Assembly: GCA_008477525.1 (NCBI GenBank)
Contig: SPDT01000004.1
Span: forward strand, 2,294,001-2,358,000
DNA: 64,000 nt
Origin: Hypomyces perniciosus
Taxonomy: Eukaryota; Ascomycota; Sordariomycetes; Hypocreales; Hypocreaceae
Direction: 5' to 3'
Positions 10,937 through 25,000 of the stretch are shown in pieces; the stretch's first letter is position 1, and each line of letters begins with the position of its first letter. The translations under genes and the position numbers were made by a program. The notes below the pieces were generated by a model. The model had not been told where the DNA came from. It searched no databases and worked only from the letters and a program-made list of their open reading frames with translations.

Positions 10937-13900
10937 ATGGACCGCGCAAACGGAGCTGGCCCGAGCGCGGCCGCCAGCAGGGCGGAGCGATTTGAGGACG
11001 AGAAGCGCCGCATCATCGAGAGCTGCTTCAACAAGAAAGATCCCGATGGCTCGTGTAAGCATTACATGGACAGGAGTCAGCAGTGCTCCGATGACCACCA
11101 AGCTGGTAGCTAACGCTGAATATAGTGCAAGAGACCTACATCACCCATATCCGCATCACCGAATATTCCACCCACCCTATATCGCCGCCACCGCCCCAGG
11201 CTCGAAACCCCGAAGTCGAGAAACCGAGAGTGATTGTCGTGGCGGTGCGAAGGTCAGGGAGGGTTCGAGTGCACAAATCCAAGGAGAATGTAAGCGGCAC
11301 GTTCTCAATTGGCAAGACCTGGAACTTGGATGACTTATCCCACATCGAATCATACACGGGGCCTCAGGTCACCGCGAATCTTCGAGAATGGGGCGGGGAA
11401 ACAGGCTTTCTTGTTACTCTGGGAAAGCCCTATTTCTGGCAGGCACAGACGGATAAAGAGAAGAAGTTCTTCATTGCGAGTTTGGTCAAGATATATGGCA
11501 AATACACTGGCGGAAAGATGCCCGAACTTTCTGGCTTTGACCAAAAGGAATTGGACCAAGTACTAGGGGCCGGTAGACGCCCTACTGGAGCTTCTTCTAG
11601 GCCACCAATCAATGATTCAATGCCAAATCAGCAGAACGCCGCCATCACTTCACCGGCCGCATCGACACTACCTTCTGGGGGCAGTGCCGATGTGCCACGA
11701 TACCAGAGAGCTCCCCTCGTTCGGTCTGCCCAAAATGAAAACAATTCTCCTGCTGGAAGCTTTGATTCTACCGCATCCAGGGAGCGGGCCCTTCCTCGAT
11801 GGACAGCTCAAAACAATAAAAGCCAAGATTCCGTGACCAACTCGCTTGCCTCTCGAAGCGAAGATGCAACTAGTCTACCACCCCGCTCTCGCAACGGCAT
11901 GCCGGGGCCAGGTCAGGCCAGTGGATTTGGAGAGCCTCAGAATATGCCGGAGCTGCCGCAAGAGTCTCTACCGCCAATTCCCCGTTCACAGCAGGATGGT
12001 AAGCTGCCGCCAGAGAGAAGAAGACCGCCAATGGATCCATCTCGACCACAGGATCGAGACTTGGTCCCCCCCCCATTGATGAGCTCAACAGCGAAGAGAG
12101 ACCAAGTTCTACCTCCACCACGGAGCACTGAACGTGCAGCTTCTCAGGCGATACCTATGGTGTTGCAGCCAGGAACGGCGTTGACTGTCGGAGGCACAGG
12201 AGATCGTCACGCTCATCTACCAGCCACAGAATCAGTGGACAACTTGAAGCAGGGATTCTCCAAGGATGACCTCGACAGTGGGATGAATAGCACACCTTGT
12301 GCTTTGTTAACAGACACGTCTACCCTAAACCACACAGCAATGACTGATATCCCAGTGCCCGAAGAAGCACCGGCGGTGCCTGAAGAGGAAGCGCGACCAG
12401 GACTAGGGCCAATGATCAAGTCGAAGAAATCCAAAGGGGATATTGCAGGCGCTCTCTGGAAAGCCGCATCTGCTGCGAGTGCATTCCGACCACGTCCTGG
12501 GGGGGCAGGGGAACGCCTTCGACAAGCACAGAGTAAACCCCATGACGGCCCAGATGGCATCACGAGTGTTGTGCCGGCACCAGCGCGACCAGCCTCAAGG
12601 GACACAAGTACACCGACTCCTGAGCCTCACAAACCTACTGACTGTAGCTCGGCTATGCCTGAGGTCAAAATAACAGTGCCCAACTCCAGCCGTCCTACTA
12701 GTTTACATGCACCAGTAGACGAAGTCCAGAATACCACGGAGGCTCCAAAGGAGGCTCCTCGCCGCTCCGCGGCTGTTGGACATGACGCCCGGTATCTTCA
12801 AACATTGGGCGCTGACCCGACCATTTTGGACCACAGGAGTGGAGAGTTTGGCAAGTGGCTTGACTTTTTCGGCTGGGTTCCAGGCGAGCAGATGCGCTCC
12901 CGAAACATTGAAGACCTGAAGAGCGATCTGGACCGAGAGCTAAATACGGCACAAGCAGGCGGATGGCTAGCGCGGTTTCGAGAGGAGGATGAGAGGGTGG
13001 ACGCCATCAAACGCGGCATTGACCTCGCCATGGCAGAGTGCGAGGAATTAGATAACTTACTCACGTTATACTCCGTCGAGCTTTCGGTAGATTTCTCCTC
13101 GCCCCTGATCTCTCGTATTTCGCTGACATCTCTCAGACACTTTCCGATGATATTGCTTACATCGAAGCCCAGGGCCAGGGATTGCAAGTGCAAACCGCCA
13201 ACCAAAAGTTACTGAAGAAAGAACTCGAGTCACTTCTTGAAACCTGCGCGATTACCTCCAGTGATCTCCAAGCGCTTCGGCAAGCGCCGCTCGAGAACTT
13301 ACGCGGATTAGAGGACGTCGAATCCTCCCTTGTAACTCTTTTTAAAGCTATGAGTAAGATCGATCCTTCTCTCGGGGACAGTGAACCTGGGAAGACAGTG
13401 GATGCCACATTTGACACAGATCAGAGCCTGGGCCTGAACAGCGATTACGGAAAGATGAGGATTGTGCAGGAGAAGAAGGAGATGTACCTGCAAGAGAGCA
13501 GTTATTTCATGCAAAGGCTGCTTGATTTCATGACCAGGCAGTTTGAGGAGGCTTATGTCGAAACGAAACGTGCATTGGATGGCGCTCTATCAAAGAAGGT
13601 CGACGCCGCTCACCATGATTTCGGAAGGGACCTTCTTTGGAAATACAGTCCATTGATGCTCTACGCCAAAACCGCAGATACGGGCAACTGGAATCGTCTT
13701 CTCGAGATATACAGGCAAAAGAGCCATCCTGTGTATAAACATGAATTCCAAAATGTTGTTAGTCTTTGGCGTAAAAACGCGCGAAAACTGACGGGAGAAG
13801 AAGCAGAGCTGCTCTTCTCATCTCAGGTCGAGAAGCAACAGGAAGGCGTGGCTACCACGGCGCGAAAGTTAACAGTCAAACGAAGCCAAACAATAGCCAG

Positions 13901-15238
13901 GGCCTTGCGCTCACCACTGGCAGATGGTGGTAATCGGGTACATATCGACAAGAGTGGGACTGACACCAGAAGCATGCCATACGAAGTCTTCTCTGGAGTT
14001 CTAGAGGACCTCCTGCCATTGGTTGAAATGGAACAGAACTTCATCATTGACTTCTTCCATGCAACAACGCTGGAACATACAGACTTTTCCGATGCAGTTG
14101 CGGCATGCGCACCTCGAGACCGGCGAGGGGGAGATCTAAAGCGACATAGACTTATGGAGCCCGATCGTGAACTTGCTCGTAATGTAACGAAGTCGATGGA
14201 GGCCATTTTTGTTTTCCTCGAGGCAGAACTGCAGAGACTCATGGACTGGGCTATTGCACAAGACCCTCTGTAAGCAAGATGGCTCTGCGAAATATGGTAT
14301 TGGAAGCTAACTATGATCACAGGCAGGGGATTGGGGTGCTTGTCACACTGGAAAAGAAGTTGGCCGAAATGGGCCAATCAAACCAAGACTTCCTAAACAC
14401 ACTCCTTCAGAAATTGCATGGCGGCTTGGAAGGCCGCTTTAGGAAATTCGTTGATGAGCAGATCCGGGCGATTGAGGAAACCAAGGTTAAGATAAACAAG
14501 CGCAAGGGCGTCATTTCCTTTATTCGAGTGTTCCCGCCATTTATGACCGCCGTCGAGAACATGCTTACGGGGATGGACCAAAACCTAGTGCTGCGGCGCA
14601 CAGTCGATCGGGAATACGACCGCATTTTGAAGACGATGTTTGACTCGCTAATGGTGATTGCACGAGAGCATCCGGCAGTTGGAATCGCGAGTGGAGCAGC
14701 GGATCCTGAAGACAAGGAGGCCCTCAACTTCCATATTCTCTTAATCGAGAACATGAATCATTTTCTCGAAGAGACTGATACTCGTGGCCTGGAGGTACTG
14801 GAAGAATGGAAAGAACAGGCGAATAATGAGTATCATGAGCATATGGGGCTATACCTGAATGCAGTGATGCGAAGACCTCTGGGTAAACTCCTAGAACACC
14901 TTGAGAACATCGAGGCGCAACTGCAGACCGGAAAGTCTGCAATGATGATAGCGCGACTGCCTTCAAATAGCAAGACCATCTTCAACAAGATACTTGGTTC
15001 CTATGACTCAAAGGAGGTACGCAAGGGGATCGAGGCGCTGCGGAAACGTGTGGAGAAGCACTTTGGAGATGCAGATGATCCTGCACTGAGCCGAGGACTG
15101 GTAGCAAAGGTGCTGAAGGAATGCGAGGAATTCTATGTTGACGTGGAAGGCCGGATAGGGCGAGTGACGACTGATGTTTACGGCGGAGATGTGTCGTTTG
15201 AATGGCCGAGGGCGGATGTCAAGGCGGCTTTCCGATGA
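10937..15238 (+). CDS. SEC3: Exocyst complex component Sec3
   Basis: Sec3 marks exocytosis sites at the plasma membrane by binding PI(4,5)P2 and Rho GTPases, and assembles the exocyst for vesicle tethering at hyphal tips. The exons are 10937..11054, 11126..13086, 13137..14269 and 14323..15238, with phases 1, 0 and 2, giving 1375 residues. Exon 1 opens MDRANGAGPSAAASRAERFE and leads into the N-terminal PH-like PIP2-binding domain (about residues 20-150; ETYITHIRITEY, PRVIVVAVRRSGRVRVHKSK). A long Pro/Ser/Arg-rich linker (about 160-560) follows. Then come the conserved neck (DHRSGEFGKWLDFFGW) and the helical Sec3 C-terminal region to the end. All three introns have plausible branch sites. The linker is longer than in yeast but usual for filamentous fungi. 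The identification is secure. Confidence 0.93.
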
Positions 15239-15838
15239 TGGATAGTTTGAAAAGAGAGGCTTGGGCTCCCACAACCAGAACCGAAATTCTTGTAAGGTAT
15301 ATGACGAGTTCTTCATTGCACTTTTACGATGATGCCTAGGTGTTCGAGGAAAGTGATAGGATGTATCTCGTTGACGTGTATGATAAACTCAGTAAACTGG
15401 AGTTCTGCCCGCTTCGGTTCCTTGTAAGCGGGCAACTCGCGCATATCACTACCTAACATCGTGTAGAATACTCATTGAATCCAACGTATAATACGCTTCC
15501 ATGCTTCTGCCTCTATGAAGTGCAGATGACTCGCACTTGCGATCAAGGAAGGGTACATAGATAGTAGACTACCTTGGTGGACGTCCGGCTTATTAATACT
15601 ACTGCATAGTACTCCGTGATGGCCCTTGGTTCAATTAACGCGTCTCCCTCCACGCGTCTCACACATGCCACGTGCCACACTGATTGCAACGTACTACTAT
15701 TGGCAGCACTACACCAGCATCTACTATCTGTACTCCGTTCGCGATGGATTATTGCCTATCTTGACTCTAGGTGTCCATTTTTATTTCTGGCGGAAAGCCT
15801 ACGGATTGATAGCGATTTCATCTTCCTCGACAAGGGCC
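15239..15838. other. Intergenic: SEC3 3' flank and next gene's promoter
   Basis: I see no gene. TACTCCGT words occur near 15610 and 15729. An ATG-initiated frame from 15626 (MVQLTRLPP) is continuous with the next gene but lacks the character of its conserved start, so I treat it as 5' UTR. Confidence 0.5.
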
Positions 15839-18423
15839 ATGGCCCCGGAAACACGGTCCCGTGGTGCACCCCCAGAAGGCCGAGTCTACCATTCATCACC
15901 CTCACTCAAGCAAGTACAGTTCCCTTCACGAAGAAAAGTCGTTCGAACATATGGGAAACGGAAAAAACGTGAGGAAAAGGCTGGCTTGAAGCAACAGACC
16001 CTGACACAGATTGATTTCGTGTCAAGTTTTGGAGAGGACCCCCCGTTTTGCTTAGCGATGCTGACTCGGAAGGGACTGGTGATGACAAGGAGGATCAGCA
16101 CGCTGAAAGCGATGGCGCCAAGGGCAAGTCTGAAGCACATGAAGACGGGAGAGACATCGATAATGAACTCTATTCCAAATCAAAACCACCCAAGCGATGG
16201 ACGAGGCTCAGTGTTGAAGCGCGTAAGAGGAGACAAACACCTAGCGACGAGGAAGAGGGAGCACCGGTCAAGAAGAAGAATATTACATCAAGACGGCAAC
16301 CAATGGACGACCCCCCTGCATCCTCAGGATATCATACACAAACTTTGACTCAGTTCTTAGGGCGAGGTTCCTTCATCGCAAATTCGGATTCAGAGGACGA
16401 TGGCGATGGAGGCTTCCTAGACTGGCTTGGGGAGCCACATAGCCCAAACACTCGGACTACCGCCATGGAGAATTATAATGCAAAGAAACACAGCCCTTCT
16501 TCCTCAAAATCAGTGGCCGATGCCAGTGGGGCAACTAAGTCTTGCCCTTCTCGCGAAGAGTCGGTCATTCCACAGACTCCAGTAAAGTCCCAGCTCACCA
16601 GACTGGAGATGCCCTCTTCTGGAGGATATTCCATACCCTCTACCTCACAGGTCGTGCGATACGCCCCCCCAGAAAAACAAACCTCGCCTCTTAACGGAAT
16701 CTCTTCTCTTGAAACTACCCCTATGCCAAAGGAGTTGACAGGCAAACCCAAACAATCTGCAAGAAATACTACTACTTTGGTGATTGAGGACTCTTTTGCT
16801 ACTGAGAGCTGGCACTCTCGTACTCAAACACCATCGAAAAGCTCTTTTCGGCGAAGCCAATATAGAGAAAGTCAGGGGGAAGAAGTCTTGTCCTCGTTTA
16901 GTGGCACGAAATCTGGCGTGTTGAGTCTTACAGTGGGTTTGCCAAAGCTGCTTGCCAATGACGCCGGCAGCAAACTGATCCTACCCGTCGGTAATAATGA
17001 TCAAACATCATGTCGGAGCCAGAACCCTCAAAAACCAAAAGCTATCATCGGTCTTCGAGAGATACCCGACTCTGACGACGACGACGATGATGATGATCTC
17101 CAAAGTCAGGATGTAGAAGGGGAAGATGGGTTCATTACTGGCATTGAGACTCAGCTAGTATTGGAGGAGCTCGCATCTCTTGGGTATGACAAAACAAGCC
17201 CAACATGTACGTCATCTCCGTTGGCGTCAAGTTCGTTACCACAGGTTACCTCAAATCCAGCTTCCGATATAAGGCAAGTGCCTAGGACGCAGAAGGAGAA
17301 ATCTGGAGTATATAGAAACCAACCTCTTGCGTCTTTACCATCTTCCCACATAAATACGAAGCTCGAGACTGAATGCAGAGTCAATCCTGTTCGCAGGCCT
17401 ATCCGTTGTCCGGCATCCGAACGCGTACCGCTCTATAGTCAGCCTTTTGAATCTCAGCGCGTACCGCTGCAAATCCTCCAGTCTTTCCCGCCTGCGTCCG
17501 CCCGTACCGATATACTCCTTCCTATCCCTTCTAAAACACTCGACTCCGTACTTGGCGGGTATGAGGTCCACCTTTGTCTGCCGCACAAAATCCCGAAACA
17601 AGTTGTGCGGTTCTGGCTATTTGATGGCTCTCTGCTCCACTACATGGCTTGTGTCGAGCCAGGCGAGCCTCGTGGGACGACGTGGGCGTACCGCCTTGAT
17701 CAGGTGTATGAGTTGAACAACCCAGTGGGGGGCGACGACATGCAAGAAGAAGGGTGGATAGACGGACGGATCCGGCGCTACTCTTATTTGCCGCCCGCTG
17801 TTGTAGGACAACTGCTATGGAATCTCAGACATGCTATCTTTGAGAATGAAAACAAATCGTCTTACAAGAGCTATAGCGAAAGAGAAAAGCCGCAAGGCGA
17901 TGGCCAAAATCAAATGGATGATCAAGTTGAGGAGAACACATCGACCGTCAGCCCCACTGTATCTCAGGAAGTTGCAGCTCAGATTCAGGGCGACCTCGCC
18001 CACTGTGTGCAATTCCCACTATCTGACCCCATCACCGCGTCTTCATCCATGAAAATTCGGTGTCCTAACACAAACGCAGACCTTCCTCGTGGTCATAGTG
18101 CTTGTGGTCATCCCGGATCCCAAGGCAGCAACCCTCAGCCAATACCCTCCCAAGCCACCACTAACTCCCAGGCCTCTGCCCCTGAGAGTCAATCTTGCTT
18201 GTCTCACCAGGCTCATCATGACCAATCCTACTCTTGTGGTAGCAGTCTAAACTTTCAAGACCATGGAGGCTCTGCAATCGTCCTCCCAAACAGCATCAGT
18301 CAACTTGGCCCCTCTCAACTCTTAACCAAGAGCCAAATGCTGTCTGATAGTTTGATCTGCGATGGCCCACGGTTGCCACTCGAGATCTGGGATTCGGACG
18401 ACGAGGTCGAGGACATACCCTGA
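15839..18423 (+). CDS. Unassigned acidic, probably nuclear protein with two TLTQ motifs
   Basis: I do not recognise this as a named gene. It begins MAPETRSRGAPPEGRVYHSS, followed by a basic stretch (TYGKRKKREEK) that looks like a nuclear signal. The motif QQTLTQIDF follows, and a second copy, YHTQTLTQFLGRGSF, lies about 110 codons later; both resemble PCNA-type short peptides (Q, two residues, hydrophobic, aromatic). Acidic runs (SDSEDDGDGG; a DSDDDDDDDDL tract near 17070) and Ser/Pro-rich disorder fill the middle. A compact, folded-looking C-terminal domain at about 17545-17835 has VRFWLFDG, GTTWAYRLDQVYELNNP and SYLPPAVVGQLLWNL. The opening frame and the long frame differ by one phase and must be joined near 16019-16089. 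A 71 bp intron (16019..16089) or a 47 bp one (16026..16072) would work; neither has a strong donor. A role in DNA replication or repair is only a guess. Confidence 0.62.
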
Positions 18424-19080
18424 GGGGCCTCTGGTTAGATGAGGACGACATAGCCACATTGCTACATAGCTACTTGGGACTCCACTGAATAAGAACCACC
18501 CAGCCTTCGCAATAAATGAAACCATGAACAATGGATGCAGGTTCAGCAACAATAGAACAGCGAGATGTTATCCATAATGAGACAGGTTTGACTGAGGTGG
18601 TAGATTTGCAGACAAGACTATCTTAATCCTAGTATTGTTGGCATTATTGTGTCCAACTGCTAGTTATGCTAAACATCCCATGCGAGAAGAGGAAAAGGCG
18701 AAAGGCTTCCGAGGAAATGAACTTCATTTTTCATCACCACCTTCTACCTAATCAGCTTACGCGTGCATAACATGAGTGGCCATGAAATCGGTCACACTTT
18801 TCCCAAAGCTCCAGATGAACTACCCTACGCCGTAAAAAACCCCTTTCCTATACTAAGAGCGCGTATGAGGGGTTGACCTATCTATCCCATCTCCCAAGAC
18901 GCTTTAACTTAATCGTGCCATGCAATCATTGCATAAATAAACCCAAAGACTTCATGCATACGGCTTATTGACATTCCTCAGTAGTGAGGAACGATCCGGG
19001 GTTCGAAGTCGGCAAGTGGTGAAAAGTGACAAGGGCATGATTGTACCATGGTATCATTTTTGATGACAGACTCACACCGT
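18424..19080. other. Intergenic between convergent genes
   Basis: This 657 bp holds the 3' ends of the unassigned acidic-protein gene and UFD4. I see no gene, RNA or repeat beyond AT-rich polyadenylation-type words. Confidence 0.5.
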
Positions 19081-22000
19081 CTATGACAAATGGAAAGCCC
19101 CTTGGCCCTCCTTGATTGCCGTAAACAGTTGCTTTTTGAGAGTGCCAATAGTTGTATAGTCCGGGAGCTTCAAATAATTGACGCATGTCATGACACTGGG
19201 GAGGTAGTCATCAGATGTGTATGGGGATTCACTTGGTTTGCACACCACAGTGAACATCGGGGTTAAGCTTTTGAATCCTGACATCTGGTTAGCACGTATT
19301 CATACGAAACCAAGTCCTGTAACATACCCCCGATTGGAAGCTTGGGGCTGCCAGTAGTGAATTGCAAGAAATCTCGGCGTTGCTTCAAGTCGAGCTTACT
19401 CATGGTCTGGAGCAAGTTTCTCACACTTCGACTGTCCATGTTATACCCGTGGTCTGCTTTAATGGAGTCCAGAAGTGCTAGTTTTCAGTGAGCAAAAGCG
19501 TCCATACCAAAAATTGAGGGGTTAGCAAATACTTACTCTCAAGGCTCCAGTCTTCCTCTACCTGCCCGAATAAAGAGACCAATTCACCGGGGGTAAAAGC
19601 CTTCAGTGCGGAATAGGGGAAGACTTGAGAGAAGCCTGCACGAAAGGCATCGATCTGATGCCGAACGCCAGATCCTAGTGTCATGTCGATAACTTTTTCC
19701 AAGTACGAGTCAACATTTTCAATTGTGACACGCTTATGAGAACCATTATCCTCGAGTTCAAGATCAGGGTATCCAGGCAAAGTAAAATCCAGACAGAGAT
19801 CGTCAAGCCTCATATTATCAATGACGATCTTTTCAGTATCAGCCACTTTTTGTGCTGGCGTACGATTGGGATCCTGGTTAATCTTCTTCTTTGCTAAGGC
19901 AAACTTTTGGATAGTTTTTAGTGAACGAGCAAGACCCGGGTCGACAATTTTTACCGCCCTTAGAGACGGTTTGACGCTAGTTGATGCGGCCTCGCCAATT
20001 TTGAAAAATATCGGATTGAAGTGAATGTCGATGATGCGGGAGTCGATCATAGATCGGGCTACAAACTTGCCAAGGATCTTGAATAAATGAAGGATTCGCT
20101 TTCCATTTGGCGCGGTGACTTCTTCGCTGCTTAGCGGGCGAGGAAAGAGGCCAGTCTGGCCAGTGACGAACTCGTCAGATCCAGCAGAGTCTACTTCACG
20201 CCAAAGCTTGATCTTCTTTTTGGAAAACTCCTTTGATACTGTCGAATAGAATTCGAGTGTCGGTCCCAGGCCAGTCCCAACTTCCTCAAAGTATTCGACT
20301 TCCAAAATGCTCTGAGAGGCACCATACAGCTCCATTACCTTCAGAGCTGACTCTAGAACTTTGACTCGAGAAATTCGCACTTTTTGTCTTTGAAGGCGGC
20401 CAAGGAACGGCCGCTCATTATTGCGATCTCGGCGATTCTCTTCTCCTGACTGCGCGCTCTGCCACCTTGCCATCGATCGGGCATATCCAAACGACGTGGA
20501 CTGGAGGAAGAGATGGCGAGTTTCAAACGGAAAGAGAAAGGGATAGAGGCGTGCCAAATCCTCAGACCAGCTAGGCAAGCAACTGCTCGCAACGATTAAT
20601 GGTTCCTCGAGCTGACGGTTGAGTTTTGCAGTGAGTTTGGTGTTCACAAACTGAGCCAAGGGTTCAACGTGGAGGCTAACGATACTGTCCCTATCCTCAA
20701 CCAATACATCCTCAATGTTGGTATTTAGCTCATGCAGGATATTCAGGAGTTGCAGAATGGAAGCGGTCGTTGGGTGCTTTGCCAGCGACGCAGGGATTCC
20801 GTCTTCAGCTTCACCCTCAGCCTCGGAACTGGAAATGAGAGGACCGGCAGGTGGCGGCCCAGAAACCCGTCGAAACTTGATGGAGTGTGTGGCAGACCAA
20901 ACGCTCCGACTGAGCTGGTCATCCAAACTGGAAGTTGAGGTGTGAACTGCACGATATATAGTGGTTTCATTGGGAATTACTCTGCCGTCGAAGCTGAATT
21001 CAATGTGCCAATCTTGGGCAACAGTTTGAAGTACAGAGGCGTACGACATCGGTCGGGATGAGGAATTTGAGGGTGTCGGAGTGCCGTGTTCTGACAATAG
21101 TGGATTACCACTATGGCTGTTGAGACTCGATCCTGCTGGTGTGGATACTCTTGTTCCGTCGTCCTTCCGGGCCATGATATTGCCCCCAGAAGCGACTTCC
21201 ATATTAACGGCAGAGGGATCTGGAGTTTCTCCGTCTTCCGTATCTTCGTCAAGTTCCCCTACAATGGCATCCAAAGCGCTGCTATCCCCCGCATCGTCTT
21301 CATCTGTCAGCTGCTTCTCGTCTGCGCATTCTAAGGTATTTTGGGGAGTTTCATTTTGATCCGGTCGTGGGGAGGTTGAGGTTTCGGTAGAAGCTCCATG
21401 GCGTCGTAACGATCGTCGTAAGGCCCCCCTCTCACCCGAAGGCCCAGCAGATTGATCTGGAGTCGAGACGTCACTTGACTGTGGTAATGGCCTGTTTTTG
21501 ACCTGTCGAGCATACCGAGAGCTCGAGGAAGTAGACGTCGAGGCAGGTGGAGGCGGAGGCGGAGGAGGAGGAGGCACGGAGCCTGACGAGAACGACGATC
21601 GCTCTGCTGAATGAGCTGCCGCCGCACTGCTTGGAGGCAAACCCCCTATTGCTGCCAAAGCCCTAGAAATACCGTCCTTCCGAGAAGCCCGTGGCCGTTC
21701 TGCCAAGCTGATGCGAGGGCGGAGATAGTCATCCAAAGATTTGAAAGTAGCGATCGCGTGAATAGAGACCATAATATTCCGGTAAGGTCGGGGAATTGAC
21801 GATTCATCATCTGCAACCAAGCGGAGCCTGATTTGCTTGCCCAACATCGATGCAGGGCTGCTGCGATTTCCATCGAAGCTGTTGTGATGCACAGTGATCA
21901 CTTCGAAATGCTCGGACCTACTGAGCAAATCTTGCAGCTTGTGTATCATCACGCTGAATGGTGTTGCTGGCGACTCAACAGTCGCAGTTTTAGGTTTGGA

Positions 22001-25000
22001 CTTGACGGCGTGACCCATAAATATCTCCAAGAACGTTGCCCGTGCAGCCTGTGCTAGTACTTGATCAGGATTGCTAAACACAGCAAGTAACACGCGTACC
22101 ATGCCGGACGCGAGAAGCTCTGCGCTTGTGACACTTTCCAAAATGTCAGCATCAAAATATGAGGCTAGTTTTGAGAAAAGCACCCTTCCGTGTTGGGGCG
22201 CCAAATTTGTCGACGTCCGCATCAAATAAAAGCCTTCAAGCTCTCCCGCTAGTTCTGATAAGGTATGCATAATCTTTGTCGCCTTTGCTCTCATGGACTG
22301 ACCATGTCCTCCCTTCTCGTGAATCTCCAGGAATTTCTTGGCGACATTGCGGATGCGAGACTTCATTGACTGAGCACTGGAAACATAGTGATGGGATGTC
22401 GCATCAAGAGACATAGATGAGCCACGAGAGCTGGTAGGAGACATATCACTAGGGTTAAGATCCTGTTCGTTCTCTTCGTTCTCCTCATCATCCTCATCAC
22501 CGTCCGAGGATTGGCGGTCTTGATTGACGTCTTCGTCCTCTTCACCACCATCATCTTCTTCGTTTTCATCTCCATCCGAATCACGTTCTGATGATTGGGT
22601 ATTGTTGTCACCGGAGTCAAAAACGCGCTGGGCTCTAACTTCATCCCTGAGATTTACAATGTCGTGCCCTGAATTCATATTTTCCTCCTCAGTTGCGAGC
22701 TTATGGATTTCGAAGATGACGCCCTCGCGGTATAGCTGATAACGGTAAATGCTGTCAAGACGGCTAAGAAGCAACTCTGTTGCTTGAAGACCCAGAATCA
22801 CGAGAGATGGGTGGTCTTGCTGCGACAAAATAGAAGCAAGAAAGGAAGCATAGGGTACAGGCGTAAGTGCTTCGGCGAGAATATTCTCATCCAGGTTAGA
22901 TAGCATCTTGAGTTGAGCATTCAACACTTTCTGGCGAACGCTAAGGTTGATCGTACTGGAAAAGGCGTCCGTCAACGTTGGAAAGATAATCAACACAAAA
23001 CGGCGAACTTGATCTTTGCAGTCCTCCAGAAGCTCAAGTCGATTATAATCAGGGTTTTGTCGGCTTCTACCACTCGTGGAGGATGGTGTAATAGGCTCGA
23101 CTGTAGTATGAACATCGCCGAAATCATCGATCGCTAGGTCTGCCCTTCGAGGTAAACCTGGAAGCAGCTCACATATAACGTTGAGGGCTTCTACAATCTG
23201 CTCGCGGGGTCGGTGAACGAGGGCTTGCATAATCACCACACTATCCAACTTAGATGCCACATCTTCGGTCCCTGTTGGCGGAGATACCCCTGTCAGAATT
23301 TGGTAGAGTGTTTCAACCACGTTCAGCTTGATGAGTTCAGACGATAGTCGAGGGCTAGCCCGTGCCGTGAATGCTAGGACGCGAAGGAATTGGGTATGGA
23401 TGTTGGGGCCAATAAGGTTGGTTGTACCGGGAACAAGAAGGCGCAAGATGGCGCGGAGCAGATCGATGCTCACTAATTCTTCGAGTTTTGAGGGATGATA
23501 TTTGAAACTTTCGACAATACCCGAAACACAGAGAGAGGCCTGTTCCACTACTCGTTGGTCGCTACTGTTTAGGACGTTAAGGAGCGTAGGCATGACGTCT
23601 CTAACCACCGGGAACGATTCGTCCGGGATGTTTCGACAGCAGTTTGCCGCAGTTGTTACTGCAGTCCTCTGTGTGCTTGTTGCAAAAAAGTCGAGATAGG
23701 ATAGACAAGCAGTTAATCCACCATCTCGGACTATGCTCGAGGGATACTCAGCAGATATCTTCTCCAAGGTGCTCAGGGCTTGTTCAGCCAGATCTATGAA
23801 TGAAATCTCAAGCAATTTCTGGCAAAGAATAGGAACGGCATTCCCGTACACGACGTTTGCGACACTTGCAGGCAGAGCTTCCATGAGATTGGCAAGACAG
23901 CGACAAGCTAGGAGCATGATCTCTGGGCTCTCCTCCTTGGTCATCAGGGTCACTAGCTCTTTCACCAATGCGTCAGGCGAGAAATGGCCCGAGAGACTGT
24001 CCTCATTGGACACTAAGAGGATTTCCGACAGCTCTTGGAGAGAAATCACCTGAATCGATAGATCGTCTTGTCTCAGGTTGCTAAGGAGCACCCGAAGTCG
24101 ACTAGACAACCCGGTCATCATACCTGACAAAGCTCGCAAAGTATTTGATAACCCGGAATCGGGACCGCCGGGACCGCCAAATCCACTGAAGGGATCGTCG
24201 TCGTCGTCGTCATCTTCATCTTCGTCATCGTCATCTTCATCGTCGTCTTCGTTATCGTCATATCTTTGATGTCCAACAACCTCATCGCGATCATCACCGT
24301 CTCTCTCTTCATCACCCTCGTCATCGTGATTGTGATCATCGCTTTCATCGACAAGGCTATCGACGGGGGCAGGTGGAGGGGGCGGCGGTGGAGATCCTCT
24401 GTTTTCTTCTGTACCACTCATGGTCGTATCTTCATCGAAGATGTCATTTGCATGCCGTTCTGGCCTTTGCGTTGAGGGTGAATAGATGACTGCCGATTCT
24501 ACTAGCCCTGGTCAGTCCATGATGTGATAGCAGAGATGGCAAGTCTTTGGATGCGAACAAACCTTGAGAGCGAGACGCAACCCTCTTGCCGCTGGTAGAC
24601 TTTCTACCATCCGCGGCAGAATGTGAGGTATTCCCAGTGGACGCAGAACCAGCAGGGGTACTATGCGAATGAGTCAGTGGGGCAATATCTAGCAGAGGAG
24701 CACCATATGTATTCAGCTTACTCAGTGCTATCAATGTCCATGGCGGTGGGAGCCTTCCCCTTCCTTTGAGGATTCGATCGGATAGGGGTGTCTACGGCGT
24801 GCGGCGAAGATACAGCAGCTCCGGGAATCTTCTGTCTCTTGGACTGTCGACCCGAAGAGCTAGAATGTGATGCAATTGTAGGGCTCTTGTCGTTAGCCGA
24901 GGCTTTTCGCTTTCGTGACAGAGGTGTGGTGATGGCAGGAGCAGCTGAGGAGTCTATTGCACCGGGGATGGAGGAGTGGGCAGCAGAAACAGCGGAGGCT

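Noticed and set aside
12213..12605. Antisense frames within SEC3 (and similar ones in UFD4, NOT4 and the coiled-coil gene)
   Set aside because: Shadows of strong coding bias on the opposite strand.
22440..22600. Simple repeats (GAT/ATC-type) within UFD4, also near 24200
   Set aside because: They encode the Asp/Glu tracts of the protein and need no separate explanation as microsatellites.
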